64,000 nt of DNA from Nostoc sp. 106C (GCF_002154725.1 NZ_MTAW01000053.1:1-64000), one strand, 5' to 3'. Shown: positions 49,228-59,287, counted from the first letter of the stretch. Notes: generated by a model from the letters alone, not told the origin. Made by a program: numbers and translations.

Positions 49228-49432
49228 GAGATTTTTCCAGTACTTATATTCCATTTAAGGGTATTCTCATGTCAGAGAACGTAAATATTACAACTTTGAA
49301 AGACCAAGCTTGCGATCGCTAACTTAACTCTATCAATAGACTTGTCGCTAAATCAGAGCTTAAAAGTGGCAAAGATCGGCAGGCGATCGCATATGCTGGC
49401 GATGAGCTACTAATATGCGATCTTGCCATAGC

Positions 49433-50668
49433 CTACAAAGACAAGCGGGTTGTAATTCGATGCATTGCTTCTTCTACATTCTCTCGACTATTAAATGCCG
49501 AAATGCGGAAGTAACCTTCACCAGCAGCACCAAAACCAGAACCAGGAGTTCCCACCACGTTGACATTTTGCAGTAGCTTATCGAAGAATTCCCAGCTCGA
49601 TAAACCATTGGGAGTTTTCACCCAGACGTAAGGTGCATTCACGCCGCCATAAACTGCTAATCCTGCGGCTGTTAATTTCTCACGAATAATTTTGGCGTTT
49701 TCTAAATAGAAACTAACTAGTGCTTTGATTTGCGCCTGTCCTTGTTCAGAGTAAACTGCCTCTGCACCGCGCTGCACGATGTAAGAAACACCATTAAACT
49801 TGGTAGATTGGCGGCGATTCCAAAGTTTCCACAGTTCTACATCGGAACCATCAGCCGCTTTGGCTGTCAGCGTTTTGGGTACGACGGTTAAAGCGCAGCG
49901 GGTTCCTGTAAAACCTGCATTCTTCGAGAAAGAACGAAACTCGATCGCAACTTCTCTGGCACCTTCTATCTCATATATAGAGTGAGGAATTTCCGGATCG
50001 GTGATGTAAGCTTCGTAGGCGGCATCAAAGAATATGATCGAGCCATTAGCTTTAGCATAGTCTACCCATGCCTTGAGATGTTCTTTGCTCGCAGTTGCAC
50101 CGGTGGGGTTATTGGGGAAGCAAAGATAAATTAAATCAACTTTTTGAGCAGGAATCTCTGCGGTAAAGTTGTTCTCTGCGGTAATGGGTAAATAGACTAA
50201 GCCTGCAAACTCGCCTTTATCGTTAGCGTTGCCTGTATTCCCTGCCATCACGTTAGTGTCTACGTAGACAGGATAAACCGGGTCTGTAACGGCGATCGCG
50301 TTGTCATGTCCAAAAATTTCCAGAATATTGCCAGTATCGCACTTGGAACCGTCAGAGATAAAAATTTCCGAGGCGTCTATCTCAGCCCCCCGTGCTTGAA
50401 AATCTTGGGCAGCAATTTTTTCCCGTAACCAAGCATAACCTTGTTCTGGGCCATAGCCTTTGAAGGTAGCGCGATCGCCCATTTCTTCTACAGCTTTAAT
50501 CATCGCTGTGCGACAAGCCTCTGGCAGAGGTTCTGTAACATCGCCAATACCCAGGCGGATGATCTTAGCATCAGGATTGCTTTCAGCAAAAGCATTTACC
50601 CGTCGCGCAATTTCCGGAAACAAATAACCTGCTTTCAGCTTGAGGTAGTTGTCGTTAATCGTTGCCAT
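49433..50668 (-). CDS. dapL: LL-diaminopimelate aminotransferase
   Basis: A 411-residue PLP enzyme that converts tetrahydrodipicolinate directly to LL-diaminopimelate for lysine and peptidoglycan, a route used by cyanobacteria and plants. It is a fold-type I aminotransferase: [14 protein letters not shown] near 39-52, [10 protein letters not shown] near 182-191, and the PLP Lys in [21 protein letters not shown] near 262-282. [12 protein letters not shown] matches DapL. Length is the usual 410 residues. It is preceded by a gap of about 670 bases and transcribed alone. Confidence 0.97.
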   Translation of the reverse strand: MATINDNYLKLKAGYLFPEIARRVNAFAESNPDAKIIRLGIGDVTEPLPEACRTAMIKAVEEMGDRATFKGYGPEQGYAWLREKIAAQDFQARGAEIDASEIFISDGSKCDTGNILEIFGHDNAIAVTDPVYPVYVDTNVMAGNTGNANDKGEFAGLVYLPITAENNFTAEIPAQKVDLIYLCFPNNPTGATASKEHLKAWVDYAKANGSIIFFDAAYEAYITDPEIPHSIYEIEGAREVAIEFRSFSKNAGFTGTRCALTVVPKTLTAKAADGSDVELWKLWNRRQSTKFNGVSYIVQRGAEAVYSEQGQAQIKALVSFYLENAKIIREKLTAAGLAVYGGVNAPYVWVKTPNGLSSWEFFDKLLQNVNVVGTPGSGFGAAGEGYFRISAFNSRENVEEAMHRITTRLSL

Positions 50669-51339
50669 AGTAGATTGTGAAAAACGCCCTCACACAGCTT
50701 ACTGTAATTGACAGGCGCGATCGCATTCCGTGCTGATGTCTTCTGAAAAAATAGTGTAGACGCCGTGGACGGGTTCTCTGGCATAAAGGAGCCTGCGCCG
50801 TGGGCAGCTCCGCCGACTTGAGGCGACTGCCGTTAACGAGCGTCACCCATAGGATTTGTTGCAGACATCGTCCTCAAGACTGGTGTAAGTCTGTGTTTGT
50901 TCTGACAACGATTCTTAGCTAAATAAACTATATGTGTTGGACTTTCTCCTATTAGGTGAGCAGCTTAATGTTCATCTTCCCGGTCGAGAAATAGTCTAGG
51001 GATTAGGTATTATCTGGCGATTTATACAATTAGTAAATTGCCACAGAATTGTCAAAAAACTCCTGTTGGATTTTAGAGTAATTTAATTGCTCATCCAAAA
51101 TCAACTTTACCAAAGAAAACTTCATCAAATATTTAAAATTTTCTTATATAAATTTCAAACAATAGCCAAAAATTTCTTATATCTCTTCATGAAAAATTTA
51201 TAAATATTTCATTTATATAAAGCTAGAAATTCTTAATTTAAGGTTTAAAGAAAAAATATCAAAAGTTTACAAAAGCTCTTGTGTAAAATACATATTTCAG
51301 TGAAATTAAGTAAGCGATTATTCGTAAATATAAAAAAAT
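50669..51339. other. Gap between dapL and the giant modular gene
   Basis: No gene is visible. Around 50755-50850 is a GC-rich repeat-like piece with hairpins (for example GGAG-CTGC ... GCAG-CTCC) and a TTGAGGCGACTG segment that resembles the interspersed repeats at 32977 and 44784. The last 300 bases are very AT-rich and should contain the promoter of the following gene. I cannot place it. Confidence 0.5.
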
Positions 51340-54300
51340 ATGGTTGCTAAGGCTTCTTTTATTATTAATCCAGGTTCTAGTAACATCAATACAAGTACTT
51401 ATAATCCAGGCTCTTTTAAAATTACTAATGATTCGACTACAGGGCAGAAAATAACAAAAGTACTGATTGACATCAGTTCTAGTATTCTAAAAGACTTGGT
51501 TTTTGATCCTGATGGAGTAGCTGGAGATGTTGTAGCGAAGAATTTTACAGTAGATAGTGAGGGTGGAACAGGCTTTGCTTCCTATCAATTTCTCAAGGCA
51601 CATGATGGCGGCTTTGATGCATTAGAAATAACCTTTAATAGTTTCGATTCAGGTAAAACTTTTACCTTTTCTGTAGATAACGATCCAACAAGTATTAAAG
51701 GTACACAATCTCCAGGTCCCAACGAGTCAGGTAGTGTGTCTGGACTGGAATTATTAGGTTCCAAGGTTACAGTTGATTTTTCTGACACTACTAGTTATAC
51801 AGCGCAGACTTATAGAATTCCCAACAGTGTGGGTGGCTCACAAATTGTTCTTCAAGCAAACGCACCATCTCCGCCAACAATTCAAGTTCTAGATTTAGCT
51901 TCCTCTGCGCCGACAACTGTCTCTACAGCCAACCAAACAGTGAGAGTTAGCGGGACTCCAGGTGCTTCAGTCAGCTTGCTAGTTTTAGAAGCGGGCTTAT
52001 TCATCGCTAATGGTGGCTTTGATATCGATCCTTATGAAGCTAATTCAGTTATCGCTGTTAATGAACTGTCTGCCACTATTGGGTCACAAGGTTATGTCGA
52101 TGTTCCTGTAACCCTCACCCGTTCTCATACAAATGGTGGACTAAACCATATCGTTGCAGCAATTAAAAATGCTGATGGTACGACTAGTTCTCCTTCTCCT
52201 GTGCAGGTTTTAGAGTATAACCCTAACGCTACACCTACTGCACAGGTAGTTGTGCAACAGACAGGGGGTAACACTGCGGTTACAGAAGGTGGCGCTACTG
52301 ATAGTTACTCGTTGGTTCTCAATTCCCAACCTACAAGCAACGTCACGATTAGCCTGGTAACAAATACTAGCCGACTAAATCTAGATAAGACCACCCTAAC
52401 CTTCACCCCTAGTAACTGGAATCAAACGCAAACAGTGAGTATCAATGCTGTTGACGATGCTATCGTCCAGGGAAATCAGACAGTCAATATTACTCACACC
52501 GTTAACAGTACAGATAACCAGTACGACAATCTTGCTGTCCCCGCTATTGCGGTGACAGTTACCGACAACGACACTACACCAACACCAACACCTATGGCAA
52601 CAATTCGTATTGACGCAGGCGCAACTAAGTCTTACACCGATAGTCTAGGTAATCTGTGGAGTGCAGATCAATACTTTATCGGCGGTAATGTTTACTCCAC
52701 AACAGCGGCGATCGCCAACACAACCGATGACCCACTGTATCAAACAGAACGTTACCTCAAAAACCTTTCCTATGCAATACCAGTCACGAACGGTGACTAC
52801 ACAGTTAACCTCAAGTTTGCAGAAATTTACTTTACTGGTAGCGGACAACGGGTTTTTAGTGTCGATGCAGAAAATCAGTCAGTTATCAGTAACCTAGATA
52901 TTTTTGCCCAAGCCGGAAGCAACAACACTGCTTTGGATAAGTCCTTCAATGTCAAGGTTAATGATGGCACGCTGAATTTGGATTTTTTAGCCAGCACTAA
53001 CAATGCCAAAATTGCAGCAATTGAAATAATTCCCGTTAGCACAACTCCTACTGCACAGGTGATTGTGCAACAGACTGGTGGTAACACGGCGGTGACAGAA
53101 GGTGGAGCTACTGATAGTTACTCGTTAGCTCTTAGTTCCCAACCAAAAGCGAATGTCACAATTAGCTTGGCAGCGCCTGGTAATCAACTAAGTTTTGATA
53201 AAACCACCCTCACCTTCACTCCGACAAACTGGAATACAGCACAAGTAGTCACAGTCACAGCCGTTGATGATACTGCTGTTGAGGGAACACAAACAGTCAA
53301 TATTGCTCATACCGTTAGCAGTACAGATAGCAAATACAATAACCTCGCTGTTGGAAATGTTGCGGTTACTATTACCGATAACGACACTGCACCGATACCC
53401 ACAGGAAAAGCGATTCGCATTGATGCAGGTGCGACTAAGGCTTACACTGATAGTCAAGGTAATCTCTGGAGTGCAGATCAATACTTTATTAATGGTAGTA
53501 CCTACTCGACAACAGCAGCGATCGCCAATACTGTAGATGACCCGCTTTATCAAACAGAACGTTACCTCAAAAACCTTTCCTATGCGATCCCAGTCACGAA
53601 CGGTGACTACACAGTTAACCTCAAGTTTGCAGAAATTTACTTTACTGCTGCCGGACAACGGGTTTTTAGTGTCAATGCAGAAAATCAGTCAGTTCTTAGT
53701 AACCTAGATATTTTTGCCCAAGCGGGAAGCAACACTGCTTTAGATAAAGCCTTCAACGTCAAGGTTAATGATGGCACGCTGAATTTAGATTTCTTAGCCA
53801 GCACTAACAATGCCAAAATTGCAGCAATTGAAATAATTCCCGTCAGCACAACTCCTACTGCACAGGTGATTGTGCAACAGACTGGTGGCAACACTGCGGT
53901 TACAGAAGGTGGTACTACTGATAGTTACTCGTTAGTTCTCGGTTCCCAACCAACAGCGAATGTCACCATTACATTGGCAGCGCCTGGTAGTCAACTAAGT
54001 TTTGATAAGACTACCCTCACCTTCACCCCGACTAACTGGAATACAGCGCAAACTGTTAGTGTCGCAGCCGTTGATGATACTGCTGTTGAGGGAACGCAAA
54101 CAGTCAATATTACTCATACCGTTAGCAGTACAGATAGCAAATACAACAACCTCAGCACTCCCAACGTTGGAGTCACAATTACCGATAATGACAGCGGTAC
54201 ACCCACAGTCGGAGCCATCCGGATTGATACAGGTGCAACTAAAACTTACACCGATACTAAGGGTCAAGTATGGCAAGCTGATAACTACTTTGTAGGAACC

Positions 54301-56547
54301 AGTAGTGTCTACAACACAACTGCACCAATCGGTAAGACTGAAGATGACGTTATCTACCAAAGCGATCGCTTTGCCAAAAACCTGGCTTACCAGATTCCGG
54401 TAGCAAACGGCAACTATACTGTAAATCTCCACTTTTCTGAAAATTACTGGACTGATTTCAACAAACGGGTATTTGATGTCTCTCTGGAAGGTGAGAAAGC
54501 GTTTTCTAATGTCGATATCTTTGAACTATCAAAAAATGCTTTCTTTACAGGTAATAACTCTGCCCTAGTTCTATCTGTACCAACTCAGAATGTGAGTGAT
54601 GGCGTACTCAATATTAATTTAGATGCCAGTGTTGATAACGCTACCATCTCAGGGATTGAAATCGTACCACTGACAGCGCCACAAGTAATTTTGCAGCAAA
54701 CAGGGGGTAATACCGCAGTTACTGAGGGTGGTGCTAGTGATAATTACTCGTTAGTTCTCAATACTAAACCCACAGCTGATGTCACAGTTAAACTGGCAAC
54801 TAGTGCTGCTAACCAAATTACCACAAACAAGACTAGCTTCACCTTCACTCCAACTAACTGGAATGTTGCCCAAACAGTAACTGTCAATGCTGTTGACGAT
54901 ACTTTGGCAGAGGGTGCTCAAACAGTCAACATCACTCATACTGTTACCAGCACAGATAGTAATTACAACAATCTCAGCACTCCACAGGTTGCCGTCAACA
55001 TCACAGATAATGATATTGTTGCTGTCAGCTTTACCCAGAAAACTGTAGCAACCTTATCTGGTCATAACCCTACTACAGGAGCTTGGGGTCCAGACGGCAG
55101 ACTGTATGTAGCTTCTTATGATGGTGAAATCAGAGCTTACAGCTTTGATCAAAACTACAATGTTACTAATACCCAAATCATCAACACAATCAAGAATTTA
55201 TCTAACAGTGATATCTTAGGTATCGCCTTTAACCCTTATGATACCTCTGATTCACCAAGTATCTACGTTGCCCATACTAAGCTCTATGGCAATGGTGGTG
55301 GAGCTTTTCCAGACACTGAGCTTTCTGCTTATACAGGTGAAATTTCAATTCTCCAAGGAGCGAATTTCTCACAGAGAACCTCTCTGATTACAGGACTACC
55401 TACTTCCAACCATGACCACGGTGTTAATGGTATGTCCTTTGATAATAATGGCGATTTATATATTGGTATTGGTGGAAATACTAATGCAGGTATTACCAAT
55501 GACAATATAGGTGGTATTCCAGAATCTCCTCTTTCAGCTGCCATCCTCAAAGCTGAGATTTCCAAACCTGGCTTTAATGGCAAGATTAAATATTCTCTGC
55601 CATCTGATTTTAAACCACCAAGTGGAATAACCTTTGACCCAGCTACAAGTCAGAAATTTGGAGATAAGGCAACTGTACAACCTGGTGTTGATGTGTCTGT
55701 CTACGCTGCTGGACTTCGTAATCCTTACGATTCTGTCTTCACCACAAAAGGATTACTTTATTCAACAGACAATGGGCCAAACCCAGGCTTTGGGGATGTC
55801 TCTACCTCAGCAACAACTCAACAACCCACTTATGGTGACAAAGATGAGCTCAACCTGATCAAACAAGGTCAATACTATGGTCATCCCAATCGTAATCGCG
55901 GACGTACTGATACTCGCCAGAATGTTTATCATGGAACATCTGAAGCTAGTATTCCTGGGGTATATACAGCGCCACTAGCGACTTCAGAGTCATCAACCGA
56001 TGGCATTGATGAGTATCGCGCAACAACATTTGCAGGTCAACTGCGAGGGCATTTACTCGCCCAGAAATGGAATCAACAACTCTATGACTTCACCCTATCG
56101 CCAGATGGCTCAAAAGTAACAAAAACTAATACCTACACTGGAGTTACAGATGGTCTGGATGTAGTGACTGGCCCTGGGGGTGCGATCGTTGGTATTGATT
56201 ATGCTGATAGTAGAGTTACAGTCGCAACTCCTAACGATGCAGCAGCAATAGGTGTCACTGCTTACGATATCTTCCCCTGGAGGGCACCAGCAAATAATGA
56301 TGCTGGTAAAAATACCTTCGTTATTGGTGGTAAGAACTTTGGTACTTTAGCAGATACCCAAGTAATTATCGGCGGTAAAGCTGCAACTCTTACCGAAGTT
56401 ACAGGACAAAGAATTAAAGGTATCCTACCAAGCTTTAGCAACCCAAATCCCAATAACCTACTTGATGTGATTGTTAGCAGTCATGGTCAATCTTCAACAA
56501 TCGAAGGTGCCTACTTACCATTGCCTGGTTATGCCACTTTCGTTTAA
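51340..56547 (+). CDS. Giant modular protein: malectin-like and Calx-beta-like repeats with a sugar-dehydrogenase-like propeller
   Basis: 1735 residues, with no signal peptide or RTX repeats visible. The N-terminal beta module (1-165) is followed by a linker, and then an alternating array: Calx-beta-like units (about 297-412, 568-684, 836-952, 1112-1225; each with AVTEGG near the start and a TPxNW...Q...AVDD core) and malectin-like units (about 419-567, 688-835, 955-1110; each starting RIDxGATKxYTD and containing NGxYTVNLxFxE). A GSDH-like propeller (about 1227-1624) has NHDHGVNG, GLRNPYD and DELNLIKQGQYYG. An IPT/TIG-like module ends it (about 1637-1727). It is probably exported or surface-bound and sugar-binding. 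Malectin units 1 and 2 are almost identical, so they duplicated recently. The substrate is unknown. Confidence 0.9.
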   Translation: MVAKASFIINPGSSNINTSTYNPGSFKITNDSTTGQKITKVLIDISSSILKDLVFDPDGVAGDVVAKNFTVDSEGGTGFASYQFLKAHDGGFDALEITFNSFDSGKTFTFSVDNDPTSIKGTQSPGPNESGSVSGLELLGSKVTVDFSDTTSYTAQTYRIPNSVGGSQIVLQANAPSPPTIQVLDLASSAPTTVSTANQTVRVSGTPGASVSLLVLEAGLFIANGGFDIDPYEANSVIAVNELSATIGSQGYVDVPVTLTRSHTNGGLNHIVAAIKNADGTTSSPSPVQVLEYNPNATPTAQVVVQQTGGNTAVTEGGATDSYSLVLNSQPTSNVTISLVTNTSRLNLDKTTLTFTPSNWNQTQTVSINAVDDAIVQGNQTVNITHTVNSTDNQYDNLAVPAIAVTVTDNDTTPTPTPMATIRIDAGATKSYTDSLGNLWSADQYFIGGNVYSTTAAIANTTDDPLYQTERYLKNLSYAIPVTNGDYTVNLKFAEIYFTGSGQRVFSVDAENQSVISNLDIFAQAGSNNTALDKSFNVKVNDGTLNLDFLASTNNAKIAAIEIIPVSTTPTAQVIVQQTGGNTAVTEGGATDSYSLALSSQPKANVTISLAAPGNQLSFDKTTLTFTPTNWNTAQVVTVTAVDDTAVEGTQTVNIAHTVSSTDSKYNNLAVGNVAVTITDNDTAPIPTGKAIRIDAGATKAYTDSQGNLWSADQYFINGSTYSTTAAIANTVDDPLYQTERYLKNLSYAIPVTNGDYTVNLKFAEIYFTAAGQRVFSVNAENQSVLSNLDIFAQAGSNTALDKAFNVKVNDGTLNLDFLASTNNAKIAAIEIIPVSTTPTAQVIVQQTGGNTAVTEGGTTDSYSLVLGSQPTANVTITLAAPGSQLSFDKTTLTFTPTNWNTAQTVSVAAVDDTAVEGTQTVNITHTVSSTDSKYNNLSTPNVGVTITDNDSGTPTVGAIRIDTGATKTYTDTKGQVWQADNYFVGTSSVYNTTAPIGKTEDDVIYQSDRFAKNLAYQIPVANGNYTVNLHFSENYWTDFNKRVFDVSLEGEKAFSNVDIFELSKNAFFTGNNSALVLSVPTQNVSDGVLNINLDASVDNATISGIEIVPLTAPQVILQQTGGNTAVTEGGASDNYSLVLNTKPTADVTVKLATSAANQITTNKTSFTFTPTNWNVAQTVTVNAVDDTLAEGAQTVNITHTVTSTDSNYNNLSTPQVAVNITDNDIVAVSFTQKTVATLSGHNPTTGAWGPDGRLYVASYDGEIRAYSFDQNYNVTNTQIINTIKNLSNSDILGIAFNPYDTSDSPSIYVAHTKLYGNGGGAFPDTELSAYTGEISILQGANFSQRTSLITGLPTSNHDHGVNGMSFDNNGDLYIGIGGNTNAGITNDNIGGIPESPLSAAILKAEISKPGFNGKIKYSLPSDFKPPSGITFDPATSQKFGDKATVQPGVDVSVYAAGLRNPYDSVFTTKGLLYSTDNGPNPGFGDVSTSATTQQPTYGDKDELNLIKQGQYYGHPNRNRGRTDTRQNVYHGTSEASIPGVYTAPLATSESSTDGIDEYRATTFAGQLRGHLLAQKWNQQLYDFTLSPDGSKVTKTNTYTGVTDGLDVVTGPGGAIVGIDYADSRVTVATPNDAAAIGVTAYDIFPWRAPANNDAGKNTFVIGGKNFGTLADTQVIIGGKAATLTEVTGQRIKGILPSFSNPNPNNLLDVIVSSHGQSSTIEGAYLPLPGYATFV
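52597..54672 (+). repeat. Tandem DNA repeats encoding malectin-like and Calx-beta-like units
   Basis: The unit 52597-53390 (malectin plus Calx-beta, about 800 bases) recurs at 53404-54195 with very high nucleotide identity over most of its length, including long identical runs such as the segment around ACGTTACCTCAAAAACC. The third malectin unit (54205-54672) has diverged. Such arrays expand and contract and can be collapsed in assemblies. Confidence 0.85.
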
Positions 56548-56629
56548 CCAGGTCAGCATGATAGTAGTTAGATTTCGATGAAGTGACAGTTGTAATCTGG
56601 CAGTTTTAGATTACTAATTATGCAGAGTA

Positions 56630-56658
56630 GGGGTACAAAAATTTTGTGCCCCTTTTTT
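56630..56658 (+). terminator. Strong rho-independent terminator after the giant modular gene
   Basis: The stem GGGGTACAAAA / TTTTGTGCCCC, with one G-T wobble and only one or two loop bases, is followed by six T residues (56653-56658). It lies about 80 bases after the stop codon. Confidence 0.85.
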
Positions 56659-56840
56659 CCTAAATTTGAAATAATTTTGTTGTAATTGCAATAAACTCAA
56701 CCGTGAGTAATTATCTGATTACTAAGATGATCGCCTGTTGTGGAAAAGTGAGCGATACCTGCGGTAAGCTCTGCTAAGGCACTGCACACACCCAAAATTA
56801 CACCCTTAAAGTGCGATCGCACTTTCTATTTTCATCAAAT

Positions 56841-57416
56841 TTACCAGATGTCTACAAGATTAAGCACAAATCCAGGTAGTATATCTTCTCCTGATAAACT
56901 AGCAGGAGATTGCAGTACTTCAACATCTTGATTGTGGCGATATATTTCAACTCGTTGAGTTTCTAAATCAATTAACCAGCCCAATCTAGAACCGTTATTT
57001 AGATACTCTTGCATTTTGTTCTGTAGCCTTTGCAAACAATCACTAGCAGAACGTAATTCCACTACAAAATCAGGACATACTGGAGCAAATCTTTCTTTTT
57101 GTTCCTGAGTAAGTGCATCCCATTTATCGCTCTTTAACCAAGATGCATCAGGAGAACGAACTGCTCCATTTGGTAAAGTAAAACCAGTAGAAGAACTAAA
57201 AGCAATACCTAGCGATTCATCACGATTCCACAACCAAAGTTGAGTAGTGATATTGGCATTGCGGTTACTAGTTAAACCTCCTAAAAGAGGCATTAATAGC
57301 AATGTTCTATCAGTATTACGCTCAAATCTGATTAGTTCGTTTATCTGACAGATCTGAAAGAATTGCTCATCTGTAAGTTGAATAACTGGGCTTAAATTGA
57401 GAGTTAGAGCATCCAT
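56841..57416 (-). CDS. Uma2 family restriction-endonuclease-fold protein
   Basis: A 191-residue protein of the Uma2 (DUF820) family, very numerous in cyanobacteria. It has the PD-(D/E)xK-type core: RSPDASWLKSDKWDALT, then CPDFVVELRSASD (Asp and Glu of the motif) and a later LGWLIDLETQRVEIYR. Uma2 proteins are predicted nucleases, often duplicated and mobile, with no settled function. ATG 57416 is chosen over a GTG at 57422. It opens an accessory region that runs to chlH. Confidence 0.9.
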   Translation of the reverse strand: MDALTLNLSPVIQLTDEQFFQICQINELIRFERNTDRTLLLMPLLGGLTSNRNANITTQLWLWNRDESLGIAFSSSTGFTLPNGAVRSPDASWLKSDKWDALTQEQKERFAPVCPDFVVELRSASDCLQRLQNKMQEYLNNGSRLGWLIDLETQRVEIYRHNQDVEVLQSPASLSGEDILPGFVLNLVDIW

Positions 57417-57725
57417 TATCACCCAAATAAAATAATAATTGGCTAACTGGAATAGTTAATTCTATGATGGCACGACAAGCGATCGCACTTTCTACAATGC
57501 TTATCAATTTGAAGAAGATGTAGTGTAGCTGAAGCGATCGCACAATACCTAAAAGATAAAATACGCAAGGAAATATAATGAAAGCGATCGCTTGTTGCGG
57601 AAGAGTAGTGCGTAGGCATAGCCCATCGTAGATATCGCTTTGCAGAAAACCTCAAACATAAAGCGATCGCACCCCACACGCCCAAAATCTGCCCTAGTGC
57701 GATCGCCTGTTACTGCATTGTAGTC
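57417..57725. other. HIP1-rich repeat-like gap
   Basis: About 300 bases with several GCGATCGC octamers, a CTTGTTGCGGAAGAGTAGTGCG segment of the interspersed repeat family found at 58371 and 59335, and a scrambled AGAAAACCTCAAACATAAAGCG piece. Open frames here are repeat-encoded. No gene is called. Confidence 0.6.
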
Positions 57726-58022
57726 TTAGGTTCGCGTCTGCCACGATTTTGGATCTCTGCGACCATGAAAAATTGCCGTGACAATCACTCGACTCGAAAC
57801 AATTCGATAGTACACAGCATAAGGAAATCGTCGTACTATTGCTCGTCGAATATCACGGTATGCGACTGCATAGGATTCTGGCATCTGGGAAATTCGATTC
57901 ACAGTCTCGTCTACACATTCCAAAAACTCATCACCCAGACCCAGTTTCTGGCTCTCATACCAACTGTACGCTTCATTGAGTTCTTCTCGAACCTCTGGGC
58001 GAAAGACCAGGACATAATTCAT
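57726..58022 (-). CDS. ParE/RelE-family toxin
   Basis: A 98-residue toxin of the ParE/RelE superfamily. It has VLVFRPEVREELNEAYSWYESQ, a typical N-terminal strand and helix pair, then GLGDEFLECVDETVNRI and a C-terminal core (AIVRRFPYAVYYRI, then VTAIFHGRRDPKSW) in which Arg and His residues are the usual functional ones. Members either cut ribosome-bound mRNA or poison gyrase; which applies here is open. Its ATG overlaps the antitoxin stop in an ATGA arrangement. Confidence 0.93.
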   Translation of the reverse strand: MNYVLVFRPEVREELNEAYSWYESQKLGLGDEFLECVDETVNRISQMPESYAVAYRDIRRAIVRRFPYAVYYRIVSSRVIVTAIFHGRRDPKSWQTRT

Positions 58023-58243
58023 TGCTGTCCCTTAATTGACGCTTTGATTTCCTCCCAAGTCAGCACATTATCTGGATTTGAATCATAATCAGCAATTCGA
58101 CGATCAAGCTCTTGCTTCTGTGCATCCGTTAAATCAGGGTAAACTTGCTCGGCTGCGATGCCATCCCAAATTGCCTGCACAAGACGAATTCTATCTTCAA
58201 CACTCAGAGTTGCAATTTCATTCAAAGTAGCTGTGATATCCAT
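58019..58243 (-). CDS. Addiction-module antitoxin
   Basis: A 74-residue acidic protein of the kind often listed as addiction module component (Unstab_antitox type). It begins MDITATLNEIATLSVEDRI with LVQAIWDGIAAE and ends LDRRIADYDSNPDN with a TWEEIKASIKG tail. This small helical antitoxin is a usual partner of ParE/RelE toxins. The reading frame continues upstream to 58336, but ATG 58243 matches the family start. The stop codon overlaps the toxin start (ATGA), so they are translationally coupled. Confidence 0.92.
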   Translation of the reverse strand: MDITATLNEIATLSVEDRIRLVQAIWDGIAAEQVYPDLTDAQKQELDRRIADYDSNPDNVLTWEEIKASIKGQQ

Positions 58244-58370
58244 GCTGATTAATTTGGAGTAAAAATTAAGCGACTGGTACACCTCAAATATAACGGAGAA
58301 GATTTTGTCTATCAAATTGAACACTGCAATTGTCAATGCTAGCCTAAAAACTTCACAACAAGCCCGTGAG

Positions 58371-58456
58371 CGATCGCCTTGCTGACAAACTCAAAAATAA
58401 GGCGTAGATGCGCAGGGGCTTGTGGTTAGACATCGCCTGTTGTGGAAGAGTAGTGC
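58371..58456. repeat. Interspersed repeat copy 1
   Basis: About 86 bases that align with 59335-59420: CGATCGCCTT, then AACTCAAAAA, then GGCTTGTGGTTAGACATCGC, then CTGTTGTGGAAGAGTAGTGC. Partial copies lie at 56731-56750 and 57580-57670. It is not coding. Confidence 0.75.
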
Positions 58457-58498
58457 GATCGCTTGTTGTGGAGTAGACTTCAGGAAGCGATCGCACTA

Positions 58499-58900
58499 CT
58501 AAGGTATTAATGAATGCTTACTTTCTATAACTTGTTCTTGATTAATTTCTTCTCTCGTAGAACTTTCACCATTACGGAATTGCTCAAATAATTCAAAAAA
58601 GTTATTTAACGCGTCTCTTTCATCCGCAGAATAGAAAAGAATAATACTATCCCATCCATGCGAAGAGGTAATCTTAAATCTTTTTTGTATCCAATCTTGA
58701 AATTGATTAAATTCAATCTCTTGTTGAGTTGGCGGTAATCCTAAATCTTCTCTAGAACTCATGTATCCATCTAAAAAAGCTCTCAGCCGAGTAATTGAGT
58801 ATTTACCTAAAAAAATTCCCGGATTTTGTTTGATTTTCTCTAACATTTCATAGAGATATTCTTTATGAATGATAGTAATCGTATGGTTATTGTCTAGCAT
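58499..58900 (-). CDS. Putative immunity protein for the adjacent papain-fold toxin
   Basis: 133 residues. It is not a family I can name with certainty. Conserved-looking features are an N-terminal EYLYEMLEKIKQNPGIFLGKYSITRL followed by RAFLDGYMSSRE, then FQDWIQKRF, and a C-terminal DALNNFFELFEQF helix. It follows the broken papain-fold toxin gene after 12 bases on the same strand. In polymorphic-toxin loci this position is that of the cognate immunity gene, so I infer that role. The frame is intact. The partner toxin is not. Confidence 0.68.
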   Translation of the reverse strand: MLDNNHTITIIHKEYLYEMLEKIKQNPGIFLGKYSITRLRAFLDGYMSSREDLGLPPTQQEIEFNQFQDWIQKRFKITSSHGWDSIILFYSADERDALNNFFELFEQFRNGESSTREEINQEQVIESKHSLIP

Positions 58901-58912
58901 AATCTTTAATAA

Positions 58913-59287
58913 TTAAAAATTTTCTTCTGTTATTTGAAACTGCTGACCGGAATATAATTTATTATAAAATTGTAAATTACCTAGCCATTGCTCTCTGGTG
59001 AGTCCATCAGGATGGTGATTATCAAAAATTATCTCCACTTCATTTATTATAATGGCAATACCTTGATGACGACCGTTAAGAGAAATTGCATCTCCTAGCA
59101 AACTATCATCATAAATATAACTATTACGTCCTATTGCTGAACCTGTATAAAGCTTTATCCGCTTTCCTGGGATTCCTTGCGATATCAATTAATCTTGGAT
59201 AGCCTGAGCACATTCGACACATTCAAGATTTTTGTATTTTTTAATTATTTCTTGAATTTGGTGGATTTGCTCAATACTAATAGCCAA
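58913..59287 (-). pseudogene. Papain-fold toxin (Tox-PL-2-like), interrupted by an in-frame stop
   Basis: Reading the minus strand from TTG 59287 gives AISIEQIHQIQEIIKKYKN followed by LECVECAQAIQD, with the catalytic-Cys motif of papain-fold toxins. Then comes TAA at 59189-59191, and in the same frame LISQGIPGKRIKLYTGSA, NGRHQGIAIIINEVEIIFDN (the HxG...D/N block with the catalytic His) and a QITEENF end. Intact relatives that I remember run without a break through this point (ECVECA...LISQGIPGK...LYTG...NGRHEAIAV...IFDN). So a single nonsense codon, probably TAT/TAC to TAA, divides the active-site Cys from His. Translation from TTG 59188 alone would give a 91-residue piece lacking the Cys. 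Confidence 0.85.

Noticed and set aside
53188-54432. Long antisense frames inside the giant modular gene
   Set aside because: They mirror the repeated sense codons and their products have no independent conservation signal.
52597-54672. Possible CRISPR-like or satellite array
   Set aside because: The repeats are about 800 bases, in frame, and encode protein domains; there are no short repeats with unique spacers.
57443-57685. 80-codon minus-strand frame after the Uma2 gene
   Set aside because: It is made of the HIP1-rich interspersed repeat and has no domain.
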